NCBI GenBank assembly: GCA_022711755.1
Contig: JAKLEA010000009.1
Coordinates: 1-64,000, forward strand
Direction of reading: 5' to 3'
Length of the DNA: 64,000 nucleotides
Source: Planctomycetota bacterium
GTDB lineage: Bacteria; Planctomycetota; Brocadiia; SM23-32; JAKLEA01
Shown: positions 1-8,393 of the stretch, one piece after another
Position numbering within the stretch: the stretch's first letter is position 1
How the letters are laid out: each line of letters opens with the position of its first letter
The notes under the pieces: model-generated
What the model was told of the DNA's origin: nothing
The model's input: the letters and a program-made list of their open reading frames with translations, nothing else
The model's database searches: none
Program-made: the position numbers and the translations under genes

Positions 1-118
1 TAATCCCCGCTGCCTCATGCCTCCGTGCGCCTCTCCTCCGCTCAAAAACCGTCATAAATCATGGCCAGGCGCGCTCTTTCCCTGTTGCTGCGGAATCGCT
101 GGCCTTCCCGTGATTGTC

Positions 119-147
119 TTGAAAAGCCTGGATAGTTGGATAATAAT
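119..147 (+). promoter_or_regulatory. Putative sigma70-type promoter for the GT9 gene
   Basis: A TTGAAA box (119-124) is followed after 16-17 bases by an AT-rich TAATAAT box (141-147). The first gene starts about 45 bases downstream. Bases 1-192 hold no convincing gene; position 1 opens with TAA, which could be the stop codon of a gene to the left, but this cannot be shown. The call is by eye only. Confidence 0.4.
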
Positions 148-192
148 CCATCAGTTAATCCCCGGAGCCGATCAGTTGCAGAGGTTTCTTGC

Positions 193-1173
193 ATGGGCCA
201 GAAACAGAACGGCATGTCCAGAAAAGTCCTGATAGTGAAAGCCGGTTATTCCGAGACGCTGGACTCGAAGGTCAGCGCGCTTGTGAGCCTCGGTGACGTG
301 CTGCGCACCACTGCAATTCTGCATCTCTTCGCTGACGATGAGGTTGTCTGGCTGACCGACGCAAAGGGCTTGCCGCTGCTGGAGGGTAATCCCAGGATTT
401 CCCGGATCGTGACGTTCGACCTTCTCAGCGCGCTTGCCCTGTTGAGCGAGAGATTCGACATCATCGTCAATCTTGAGAAATCGCCGGGGCTGTGCGCCAT
501 GGCGGACAGGATTGAGGCATGGCGTCGTTACGGTTTCAGGTTTGATCCCCGCTCCGGCAAGGCGCTTTCCTACCAGCTTTCCGATGAGGCGCTGTATATT
601 GCATCATCGGAGGAATACAAAAAGGCCCATGGGAAGAGCTGGTTGCAGGTTCTTTTCGGCATGATGGGGCGGGAATACGCCGGGGAGAATTACATTCTTG
701 GGTATCAACCTGCGACGACGGAGACCTACGACATCGGGTTCAATACGGAGGTTGGTCCGAAGACGCCTTGCAAAGCTTGGCCGCGGGAAAACTGGACGGA
801 ACTTGAACGGTTGGCGGCAGGAAGGTTCAGCTACGATTACCAACGTTCCTTGAATGATCTGCGCGGCTATATGGACTGGATCAACTCGTGCAGGGTGATT
901 GTCACGAACGACAGTCTCGGACTTCATCTCGCGCTGGCGCTGCGCAAGAAGGTTGTGGCGCTTTTCGGTCCGACGATAAGTTCCGAGATCCACGACATGC
1001 CGAACCTCGTAAAACTGCACGCTGATCCCGGTTGTTGTCCGTTCATGCCGTGTCTGGACGGCCCGTGCCGGAACAAGGTTCATTGCATGCAGACCATAAC
1101 CCCGGTGGAAGTGATGACCACAGTTTCAGACCTGCTCGAAAAGCCGGGGGCTTCCATGAGTACCTGTGGATAG
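193..1173 (+). CDS. Glycosyltransferase family 9 (heptosyltransferase-like)
   Basis: Predicted to transfer a sugar from an activated donor onto a lipopolysaccharide-type core or similar surface glycan, in the cytoplasm or at the inner membrane face. About 326 residues, a usual GT9 length. The C-terminal half carries the family signature: a conserved SLNDL patch, a cysteine-led strand (SCRVIVTNDS), then GLHLALAL and VALFGPT. The start at 193 is chosen because GAGG lies 8 bases upstream; ATG 214 is an alternative. A cysteine cluster near the C-terminus (CCPFMPC, then C-x5-C) is common in GT9 proteins. Next come an HNH nuclease gene 5 bases away and a radical SAM gene, which together say little about the acceptor. 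The family is fairly sure; the heptose donor is only inferred. Confidence 0.8.
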   Translation: MGQKQNGMSRKVLIVKAGYSETLDSKVSALVSLGDVLRTTAILHLFADDEVVWLTDAKGLPLLEGNPRISRIVTFDLLSALALLSERFDIIVNLEKSPGLCAMADRIEAWRRYGFRFDPRSGKALSYQLSDEALYIASSEEYKKAHGKSWLQVLFGMMGREYAGENYILGYQPATTETYDIGFNTEVGPKTPCKAWPRENWTELERLAAGRFSYDYQRSLNDLRGYMDWINSCRVIVTNDSLGLHLALALRKKVVALFGPTISSEIHDMPNLVKLHADPGCCPFMPCLDGPCRNKVHCMQTITPVEVMTTVSDLLEKPGASMSTCG

Positions 1174-1178
1174 AGAAA

Positions 1179-2009
1179 ATGAACTACTTCTTCTACAACG
1201 CCGACGTAGACGCAGATGAATTCAAGGGTAAGAGCCGGACAGACTTTGACCGCCGGATAAACTTCCTGATTGAACAAGGTCTGGCAGTGACCGGGGGGGC
1301 CATCCAGTTCGGCGAACAACTGGGAAAACTGTCACCGGATGACAGGATTCTGATGTATGAAAATAAGGTTGGTATTGTTGCTGCCGGCAAAGTCAGAGAA
1401 AAATGGGACGGTCGTGCATGTCCAGATACAGATCCGAAGTACTACGATAAACAAGTAGATGAGTACCATATCAAGGTTGACTGGGTTAAAATAGATAGCC
1501 CAATCAACCCGCAAGAGTTGAGGATGCGACTGTTCCTCCCCAGAGGTGCAGTCAAGCCGATCGTGAAAAAGCGACCGGAAGCCGAGAAGATGTTTTTTGA
1601 GATTCTTGGGCATCACCTCAACCACCCGTTCCTCATACCAGAGGAGGTTTGTTACGGCACGGAGAGGATTCTGGAGGGAGCCAAGACCCGAATTACTGGC
1701 AATGCGTACGAGCGGGACCCGCGAGCGCGAGAGCGATGCATAGAGCATTGGGGGACGCGTTGCCAAGTTTGTGGGGTGGATTTACAGGATGTCTACGGAA
1801 CTCCGGCAACGGGCTACACCCATGTTCACCATCTCATTCCGCTTTCGGAAATTCAAGAGCAATACGCCGTTGATCCATTGAATGACTTGCGCCCGGTTTG
1901 CCCAAACTGCCATGCGGTACTGCATCGCAAAAATCCACCGTACACAATTGACGACGTTAAGGGGATGATCCAAAGGGCGGACAACAAGCAATACAATGTG
2001 ACTCCTTAG
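1179..2009 (+). CDS. HNH endonuclease with N-terminal PUA/EVE-like domain
   Basis: 276 residues. The C-terminal part is a clear zinc-bound HNH nuclease: C195-x2-C198, the HVHH core at 215-218, then C241-x2-C244 with H245 and H249, within DLRPVCPNCHAVLHR. The first ~130 residues are mostly beta and include DDRILMYENKVGIVAAG, which resembles the PUA-like EVE/ASCH fold used to read modified bases. A reader domain plus HNH suggests a modification-dependent restriction nuclease of McrA type. No methyltransferase gene is adjacent, which fits a type IV-like enzyme that cuts modified DNA. It starts 5 bases after the GT9 gene at ATG 1179; the longer upstream frame lies within GT9 and is rejected. HNH is near certain; the reader domain is inferred from a short match. 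Confidence 0.8.
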   Translation: MNYFFYNADVDADEFKGKSRTDFDRRINFLIEQGLAVTGGAIQFGEQLGKLSPDDRILMYENKVGIVAAGKVREKWDGRACPDTDPKYYDKQVDEYHIKVDWVKIDSPINPQELRMRLFLPRGAVKPIVKKRPEAEKMFFEILGHHLNHPFLIPEEVCYGTERILEGAKTRITGNAYERDPRARERCIEHWGTRCQVCGVDLQDVYGTPATGYTHVHHLIPLSEIQEQYAVDPLNDLRPVCPNCHAVLHRKNPPYTIDDVKGMIQRADNKQYNVTP

Positions 2010-2070
2010 CCTGCACCGAGGGATGTACAGCTTCCGGAGCAACTCAACGGCGATGTCGGCGGAATGAAAC

Positions 2071-2976
2071 ATGCCGCAACTCAATCCCATTATATTACCC
2101 CCGGATTGCAACTACTTTGCAATCTTCCTGACGCTGGATTGCCCGCTTGCCTGCCCGTATTGCATAAACCACCATATATCGCCGGCGCGTCGCAGAAAAA
2201 CGCTTCCAGCTTCGATCTGGATTCCGGCCATAAATCGCGTCACTCCTCGCGAAGATCTGCCTGTCACGCTTCAAGGGGGAGAACCCGGCGTTTATCCGGA
2301 TTTCCTTGAGTTGATAAACGGCATCCGGGAAGACATGCCGATTGACATCCTGACGAATCTCCAGTTCGATCTGGATGGGTTCATCCGGGCAGTCAGGCCT
2401 GAGAGGCTGCGGCGGAAGTCGCCATATGCGAGCATTCGGGTGTCATACCATCCCGGGCAGGTTGACCCGGTCGAGTTTCTCGATAATGTCCGACGGCTTC
2501 AGAACCTCGGTTACCATATAGGCGTTTGGGCCGTGGAGCATCCGGCATTCGCGTCAGAAGTTGCTGAGATAAAAGGACTTGCGGCGGAAAGAGGCATTGA
2601 CTTCCGAACTAAGGAGTTCCTAGGTTACCATGACGGCAAGCTCTACGGGACCTACCGGTGGAAGGACTCATGCGCCGGGAAGGCGACGGGCGAAACAGTC
2701 CAGTGCAGGACGACTGAATTGATAATTGATCCGGCAGGAGCCGTCTACCGATGTCACAGCGATCTCTATGCGGCGCGGGAGCCTGTCGGTGACCTGCTGT
2801 ATCCGGATTTCCGTCCGGATTTCCGATACCGGGACTGCAACTGCTACGGTCTCTGCAATCCATGCGATGTGAAGGTGAAGACAAACCGTTTCCAGGTCTT
2901 CGGCCATACTTCTGTTGACATACGTTTCAGAGACCGGAGAGATGGCGATAAACATGACGAGAGTCCAAAGTCATAA
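2071..2976 (+). CDS. Radical SAM protein with C-terminal cysteine cluster
   Basis: 301 residues. The SAM-binding 4Fe-4S motif C24-x3-C28-x2-C31 sits near the N-terminus and a GGEP motif at 69-72, both typical of the radical SAM barrel. Seven more cysteines lie at about 201, 212, 228, 256, 258, 262 and 265, like the SPASM/twitch region that binds an auxiliary cluster. HSDL after the conserved YRC is also SPASM-like. Proteins of this type modify peptides or small molecules. No precursor peptide gene is visible nearby, so the substrate is unknown. It lies between the HNH gene and a large membrane protein; co-transcription is possible, but its 61-base upstream gap shows no clear promoter. Confidence 0.8.
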   Translation: MPQLNPIILPPDCNYFAIFLTLDCPLACPYCINHHISPARRRKTLPASIWIPAINRVTPREDLPVTLQGGEPGVYPDFLELINGIREDMPIDILTNLQFDLDGFIRAVRPERLRRKSPYASIRVSYHPGQVDPVEFLDNVRRLQNLGYHIGVWAVEHPAFASEVAEIKGLAAERGIDFRTKEFLGYHDGKLYGTYRWKDSCAGKATGETVQCRTTELIIDPAGAVYRCHSDLYAAREPVGDLLYPDFRPDFRYRDCNCYGLCNPCDVKVKTNRFQVFGHTSVDIRFRDRRDGDKHDESPKS

Positions 2977-2997
2977 GTCATCGTCTTTCAGTAACAT

Positions 2998-5256
2998 GTG
3001 AGCGGCAGGCATACAGTGAGTCCAATCCAATCGCCACAAGCCGGGGCAGAATCAAATATAAGTCAGGAAGATCATGCAATCCTGGACGGCACAGTGCGTG
3101 GAAAGACTTTTTTAGGCAAATTCGAGTTCTGGGCTGTATTGGCGGCGATAGGAATGTTCCTGATATTGCCCGGACGAGGAATTGGAATAATTCTGCTTTG
3201 GCTGGCCTCATCAATCGTAAGCAGATTCTTTTCCGGGAAACTGATTGATCGAGCTATATTGACATTTCTGTTGGCGCCTTCTATATGCTCTCTTCTTGGT
3301 CTTGCGTTGTCGCTTACAGGGCAATTCTCGCCACTCATATGGTTAATCTGTTTAACCACAATCACAGCGCTTGCCTATATTGTAACATATTGGCGTCACG
3401 ATAGATACGATGAACTGGGCGAAGCATATGGCAAGACTGAATCAGTTCATTGGCTGGAATATGTACTGACAATCGTGGCCGGTCTTGCGGGAGCGGGATG
3501 GTCTATATTCTGGAATCCGTACGCAATGATGACCCATGGACATTACTGGAGCATCAACGACGGCGGGTGGTTCATCGCGAGGTATGGGGTATTTCCATGG
3601 CTTGACCCGTGGCGCATAAGTCATTTCAATGACCACCTTTACTACAATCCAGCCATGACCTTCATGTCGGCCTCGTGCCACCTTTTCTGCAATGATGATC
3701 TGAAGGCCGCACAGCTTGTCAACACTGTTCCCGGTTTGTTTGTATGCGCGACGTTGCTGGTATTAATCAGGTTATCGCAACTGTGTTTCCGCTCCGAGCG
3801 CCCTGGTTTATACGGGTTCCTGATGCTTTTCGGCTCCTGTTGGTTATACAAAACCGTCTTTGTGGTGACCCATGATACCCTCATCGTTTTTTCCGCATCA
3901 GCGTCAATTTACCTTGGCCTTCGCTGGCTTCGTAATAGGGCAACGCTGGATGCCGCCGGATTCGGGATTTCCCTATTCTGCGCGGGTATGGTCAGACCCT
4001 ACCTTGGACCTTACATGTTAGTATGGTTGGTATTTGTAGCAGTTGTTGTTTCAATGAAAAAAGGTTGCGGATCGGTAGTGTCTATTCGTGACAGTCTAAC
4101 GGTGTCAGGCAAATGTGGCTTATTGAGCGTAAGGATTGGCATGATACTTGCCATTTGTATAGCCGGGATGGTTTCGTGGAACGCGCTGCTTTGGATAAAG
4201 TACGGCAGTCCTGTTTATCCGCATGGCGCTGGCATATTCCATCCGCCTGATTCCTGGCCTGCGGATTTGCGCATAGCAGTTGATTTCTTTGCCGGGACAA
4301 ATCCCGGATATGACTTCTGCGGATCAAGATGGAATGGGCTTAGGTGGCTTGAGGCGCGCATCCCGTCGCAGGAACCGCGAAGCTTGTTTCAGTATGTTTT
4401 TTTTGGAGAAGCATTTCCGCCGGTCATGCTAATCGGACTGCCCTTGTGCCTGCTGGCTTTCCGGAGAGGCGGCGGAGTGGAGAGAAATACAAATAGCCTG
4501 TTGCTCATCACTTATGCCATTGGGCCATTCGCGCTCTGGCTTGCTGTGGCTGAACGCAACGCTAGTCCGAAGCTACTGCTGCCGGCGTTTGGACCGTTGT
4601 TTGTATCTGCCGGATGGGGCGTGTTGACTCTTCTGAGGAGAGTTGAAAAACGCTTTTCGATTGTGAAGGGCAGGGAAACGGGACTGAGCCGTGCTGTAAT
4701 GTTGTTTTTCATTGGATTCCTTTGTATTCCGGCGTTGGCGGCTGATGCCTATTTCATAGGTGTATACCTGAGGACATTTCGGGGTGAGAAGAGCACGAAA
4801 ATACCATGGCAGTTCCTTCCTGCCGAGTGCCAGCTTGACAGGGGGCTTTTCTCAGAAGTTGGGAAGCGAATTCCGGCTGGAGGCAGAACGCTGCTGCTGC
4901 CGTGGGCGGAACCCTGCGGCGGTTATCTGATTGCTTCTCGTCCGTATTGGCAGCATCTTTCTTACGAGAATCCTGAGACATATCGGCTTCATCATGCATC
5001 AACACGTAATGAGGTTATCCTTGAGTGTGAAAGGTTGGGAATAAGGTGGATAGTTGCATTTCGCTCCAAGGATAACACGGAGAATTGGAGAAGGTTTCTG
5101 GATGTATTCAGGGGGAAGAATGCCCAGGAGATGCTGCCAGACATGCTTTTCGACGGCCCGCCGTTCTTCATAATCGCGGCAGACGAACAGGGATTGGGCC
5201 ATTACCTGTTGGAATTCCGTCCCGGCGTGACAGACAGACGCAATGATACGCCTTGA
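2998..5256 (+). CDS. Large multi-pass membrane protein, GT-C glycosyltransferase-like
   Basis: About 750 residues with roughly ten to twelve predicted membrane helices over the first ~570 residues, then a soluble C-terminal region. Early periplasmic loops are rich in aromatic, acidic and histidine residues (HGHYWSINDGG, SHFNDHLYYNPAM), as in GT-C polyprenyl-phosphate-sugar transferases, where an acidic loop residue is catalytic. The frame starts at GTG 2998; GTG 3016 has a better-spaced GGCAGG upstream and may be the real start. No ATG fits. The gene sits just before the twin B12-type radical SAM genes, and a second protein of the same build follows them at 8394. A role in building a surface glycan or glycolipid is inferred. 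Confidence 0.65.
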   Translation: MSGRHTVSPIQSPQAGAESNISQEDHAILDGTVRGKTFLGKFEFWAVLAAIGMFLILPGRGIGIILLWLASSIVSRFFSGKLIDRAILTFLLAPSICSLLGLALSLTGQFSPLIWLICLTTITALAYIVTYWRHDRYDELGEAYGKTESVHWLEYVLTIVAGLAGAGWSIFWNPYAMMTHGHYWSINDGGWFIARYGVFPWLDPWRISHFNDHLYYNPAMTFMSASCHLFCNDDLKAAQLVNTVPGLFVCATLLVLIRLSQLCFRSERPGLYGFLMLFGSCWLYKTVFVVTHDTLIVFSASASIYLGLRWLRNRATLDAAGFGISLFCAGMVRPYLGPYMLVWLVFVAVVVSMKKGCGSVVSIRDSLTVSGKCGLLSVRIGMILAICIAGMVSWNALLWIKYGSPVYPHGAGIFHPPDSWPADLRIAVDFFAGTNPGYDFCGSRWNGLRWLEARIPSQEPRSLFQYVFFGEAFPPVMLIGLPLCLLAFRRGGGVERNTNSLLLITYAIGPFALWLAVAERNASPKLLLPAFGPLFVSAGWGVLTLLRRVEKRFSIVKGRETGLSRAVMLFFIGFLCIPALAADAYFIGVYLRTFRGEKSTKIPWQFLPAECQLDRGLFSEVGKRIPAGGRTLLLPWAEPCGGYLIASRPYWQHLSYENPETYRLHHASTRNEVILECERLGIRWIVAFRSKDNTENWRRFLDVFRGKNAQEMLPDMLFDGPPFFIIAADEQGLGHYLLEFRPGVTDRRNDTP

Positions 5257-5270
5257 GGTGTTCATCCGGC

Positions 5271-5299
5271 TTGACACCCCTAACGACGACTAATATCAT
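5271..5299 (+). promoter_or_regulatory. Strong sigma70-like promoter for the twin radical SAM genes
   Basis: A perfect TTGACA (5271-5276), a 17-base spacer and TATCAT (5294-5299, five of six consensus bases). Transcription would begin near 5306, about 40 bases ahead of the ATG at 5348. This is one of the best promoter matches in the window. Confidence 0.65.
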
Positions 5300-5347
5300 C
5301 ACAAGAGGGCTTGTTCCGCCCTTTCTTTCAAAAGAACGAAATTCAGC

Positions 5348-6790
5348 ATGAAGATACTCTTTGTCCATGAAGACTTCGCAGTCACTTATCCGCAGGGGAT
5401 GGCATATCTATCAGGCGCGTTGAAGGAGGCAGGGCATGAAACACGCCTTGAATTCGCCCGTCATAGGGACTTCTTGGAACGGGTCAGCAAATTCCGCCCG
5501 GACGTGCTTGCCTATTCGGTCATGACCGGCGTCCATACTTATTACCTTGATGTCAATTTGCGAGTGAAGCGCGAGCTGCCGGAGCTTAAGGCGGTATCGG
5601 TCTTCGGCGGGCCTCACGCCACATTTGCGCCGGGGCTTATTGAACGGGAGGGGGTGGACGCGGTTTGCGTTGGCGAAGGGGAAAACTCCTTCAGAGAGTT
5701 CGTAGATTGCCTTGCAGACGGTAAAGATTATACAGCGGTTGCCGGTTTTCACGTCCGGACGAAGGACGGAATTGTCCGCAATGAACCGGCGCCTCTTGTA
5801 AGCGATCTGGACAGCCTAGCCCAGCCGGACTACAATCTTTTCTTCGATGCCGATCCGCTTGCGGGCAGGATGATCCCCAAGGTTTTCATGCCATTCAGAG
5901 GATGCCCGTTTCCCTGCGCATTCTGTTTCAACCACAAGGCAAGGCAGCTTTACGCAGGCAAAGGGCGATGGATTCGCGCTCATTCCGTCGAATACATCCT
6001 CAAAGCGATTGAGGATGTGCGCGAGCGTCATGCGGTTCCGTTTGTCAGGTTCGACTCGGATAATTTTCTGCTCTTTCCCGAATGGCTTGAGGAATTCGCT
6101 GAAAAATACCCGCAGCGGGTTGGCGTTCCGTTTGAGGTACACCTGAGGCTTGACGAGGTTGACGAGAAGAAAGCCGATCTGCTTGTCAGGGCGGGTTGCC
6201 GGAAGGTGGAAGTCGGCGTGGAGGCCGGGTCAGATCGCGTCAGAATGGAACTGATGAATCGCAAGATGGACAAGGATACCATTCTGCGCGGTTGCAGAAT
6301 CCTGAACGATCGCGGCTTTGCCCTGGTTTGTAATAACATAATCGGCTCGCCGAGCGAGACGTTCACAGAGGCGTTGGAAACAGCGCGCCTGAACGCAGAT
6401 GCCCGTCCGTCATATGCCGCCGGATACCTTTACACTCCGTTGCCGGGCACGAGCATGGCGGAGTTCGCAGTTGAGCAGAGGTATTTCGACGGCGATTTTG
6501 ATAAGGTTGGTTTTGCGGGATTCTACGGAAGCAGCGTCCTGCGTTACGACGATCCGATGGAAAAGAGGCGTCTTGAGAACCTTCAGAAGCTTTTAGGGAT
6601 AAGTGTCGCATTTCCGGTTCTCATTAAAGCCTTGCCGTTCCTCACCGGATTGCCGCTCAGTCCGATCTACGGGTTCATTCACCTGTTGTGGTGGGGGCTT
6701 GTGGTGCGGTTCAGGGTTCGTTCCTGTCCCGTACAGATAAGGCTTCTGCCGCAAATGATTTTCAGATTCTTCAGCCGATTTGGTTATTAG
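5348..6790 (+). CDS. B12-binding-type radical SAM protein (paralog A)
   Basis: 480 residues. A Rossmann-like N-terminal domain (about 1-165, with FGGPHATFAP near 87-96) is followed by a radical SAM barrel whose cluster ligands are C186-x3-C190-x2-C193. This is the class B radical SAM methyltransferase / BchE-like layout. The usual DxHxxG cobalamin motif is not visible, which is common in this subclass, so cobalamin binding is inferred from fold. The C-terminus ends in hydrophobic, tryptophan-rich sequence (LLWWGLVVRF) that looks membrane-associated. The next gene is a close paralog with its cysteines at the same residue numbers. The likely job is C-methylation or rearrangement of a lipid or glycolipid made by neighbouring membrane proteins; the substrate is unknown. 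Confidence 0.85.
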   Translation: MKILFVHEDFAVTYPQGMAYLSGALKEAGHETRLEFARHRDFLERVSKFRPDVLAYSVMTGVHTYYLDVNLRVKRELPELKAVSVFGGPHATFAPGLIEREGVDAVCVGEGENSFREFVDCLADGKDYTAVAGFHVRTKDGIVRNEPAPLVSDLDSLAQPDYNLFFDADPLAGRMIPKVFMPFRGCPFPCAFCFNHKARQLYAGKGRWIRAHSVEYILKAIEDVRERHAVPFVRFDSDNFLLFPEWLEEFAEKYPQRVGVPFEVHLRLDEVDEKKADLLVRAGCRKVEVGVEAGSDRVRMELMNRKMDKDTILRGCRILNDRGFALVCNNIIGSPSETFTEALETARLNADARPSYAAGYLYTPLPGTSMAEFAVEQRYFDGDFDKVGFAGFYGSSVLRYDDPMEKRRLENLQKLLGISVAFPVLIKALPFLTGLPLSPIYGFIHLLWWGLVVRFRVRSCPVQIRLLPQMIFRFFSRFGY

Positions 6791-6799
6791 GTGGCGCGC

Positions 6800-8236
6800 A
6801 TGAGAGTAGCCTTCATACTTGAGAACTATCAACTCGTATATCCTCTCGGGATACGTTACCTGTCAGGTTCACTGAAAAAGGCTGGACACGATGCCAAGTT
6901 GTTTATCGCGCTCGGACGCGCTTTCAAGGAAAGGCTTGCGGCTTTCCAGCCGGATATTATCGGATTCACCACGACAACCGGCATGCACACGCGATTATTA
7001 AAGCTTAATAGAGAATTGAGACGCGAATTCGGCGCGAAGAAGCCTATTTCGATATTCGGCGGGCCTCATCCCACATTTTTCCCGGAGATGATTAATGAGG
7101 AGGGTGTTGATGCGGTATTCAGGGGCGAGTCGGAGAGGGCGATTGTCGAGTTCTGTAATCGGCTCAGAGACGGCGCGGATCACACGTCCTGTCCCAATGT
7201 GTGGATGAAGACCTCCCATGGGATTGTGAAGAACGAGATGGGGCCTCTCGTGGAGGACCTTGACGAGTTGCCCCTTCCGGATGAGGCTTTGATCCACGAT
7301 GCCGATCCTTATGCCATGTATCTTGTGCCTCTTTCGACCTTCCCGTTCCGGGGTTGTCCTTACGGTTGCAGCTATTGTTACAACCGGCAACTTGCAGGAA
7401 TGTACAAGGGCAAGGGCAGATGGCTGAGGCATCATTCGGTTGATTATTGCGTCAGACATCTTGAACTGCAGATGTCGCTTTCGAAAGTTCCGTTCGTACA
7501 GTTCCATTCCGATCATTTCATGACAAATGACGATTGGATGAACGAGTTCGCAGGCGAATACTCGAAGCGCGTGAAACTTCCGTTCCAGATAAACGTCCGC
7601 GCGGAAGCCGTCACGGATGAACGGGTGAAACTGCTCAAGTCCGCCGGGTGCGTGCGCATGACATTGGGGGCGGAGCAGGGGTTGCCGCCGTTTCCTGATG
7701 TCTTGAATCGCAAACAGTCGCGGGAAGTCATTCTGAAGGCCGGGAAGATCATAAGGGGGAACGGGCTTGCAGCGGTTACAAATACAATGGTGGGGCTTCC
7801 CGGGGAGAAGATTGAAGAGGCCCTGCAAACTTTAAGGATGGTGGCTGAATGCGAGCCGACGTATGCGTGGTCGGCTGTCTACAATCCTTATCCGGGGACC
7901 CCGCTGGCTGAATATGCGATTGAAAAAGGATATTTCGACGGGGATTTCGACAAGCTGGATTACTCGTTCTACGGCCATAGCGCCTTGAAATTCCGCTCCG
8001 ACAGGGAAAGGCGGCAGATGGAGAATCTCTGCAAGCTTTTCGCCCTGCTTGCGGAGCACCCGTGGGCGATTTCCCGCGTAGAACCTGTCTTGGGACTTCC
8101 GCTTGGACCGCTTTATAATCTGCTGTATCAGTTATGGTGGGGATGGGTGGCGCACACGAGGCTTATCTATTACCCTCTCTCCATGAAACATGTTGCAGTT
8201 GCGACCCTGCGGTTTTTTTACAAGATCGGCCATTGA
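6800..8236 (+). CDS. B12-binding-type radical SAM protein (paralog B)
   Basis: 478 residues from ATG 6800, chosen because AGGTGG precedes it; GTG 6791 would add three residues. The architecture is the same as the upstream gene: a Rossmann-like N-terminus with FGGPHPTFFPE, then C186-x3-C190-x2-C193 of the radical SAM cluster. The two share FRGCP, YxGKGRW and HSV-Y motifs after the cysteines, and YPGTPLAEYAIEKGYFDGDFDKL has a near copy in paralog A. It ends with the same hydrophobic tail (LLYQLWWGWVAHTR). Paralog A ends 9 bases upstream, so both genes should be read from the promoter at 5271. Tandem duplication followed by divergence is likely, perhaps giving two successive modifications. Confidence 0.85.
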   Translation: MRVAFILENYQLVYPLGIRYLSGSLKKAGHDAKLFIALGRAFKERLAAFQPDIIGFTTTTGMHTRLLKLNRELRREFGAKKPISIFGGPHPTFFPEMINEEGVDAVFRGESERAIVEFCNRLRDGADHTSCPNVWMKTSHGIVKNEMGPLVEDLDELPLPDEALIHDADPYAMYLVPLSTFPFRGCPYGCSYCYNRQLAGMYKGKGRWLRHHSVDYCVRHLELQMSLSKVPFVQFHSDHFMTNDDWMNEFAGEYSKRVKLPFQINVRAEAVTDERVKLLKSAGCVRMTLGAEQGLPPFPDVLNRKQSREVILKAGKIIRGNGLAAVTNTMVGLPGEKIEEALQTLRMVAECEPTYAWSAVYNPYPGTPLAEYAIEKGYFDGDFDKLDYSFYGHSALKFRSDRERRQMENLCKLFALLAEHPWAISRVEPVLGLPLGPLYNLLYQLWWGWVAHTRLIYYPLSMKHVAVATLRFFYKIGH

Positions 8237-8316
8237 TTTTCCGGGATTGGCGCAACTGTATCACACATTTTCGTGATCTTGTCCGTTTCATTCCGGATGT
8301 CTTGTCGCGTTTCTGC

Positions 8317-8346
8317 TTGCCAGTTTTTGCAGACCTCGTATAGGAT
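8317..8346 (+). promoter_or_regulatory. Putative promoter ahead of the second large membrane protein
   Basis: TTGCCA (8317-8322), an 18-base spacer and TAGGAT (8341-8346). The start codon at 8394 lies about 40 bases past the expected start point. The 157-base gap between genes holds no other feature I can see. Confidence 0.4.
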
Positions 8347-8393
8347 ACTTTGCGGCTGAAGCGCTCGTCCTGGATGCTTGCCTGGAAGATAGC

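Noticed and set aside
17..232. A 71-codon frame at the left edge
   Set aside because: No ribosome site, no family likeness, and it overlaps the better supported glycosyltransferase start.
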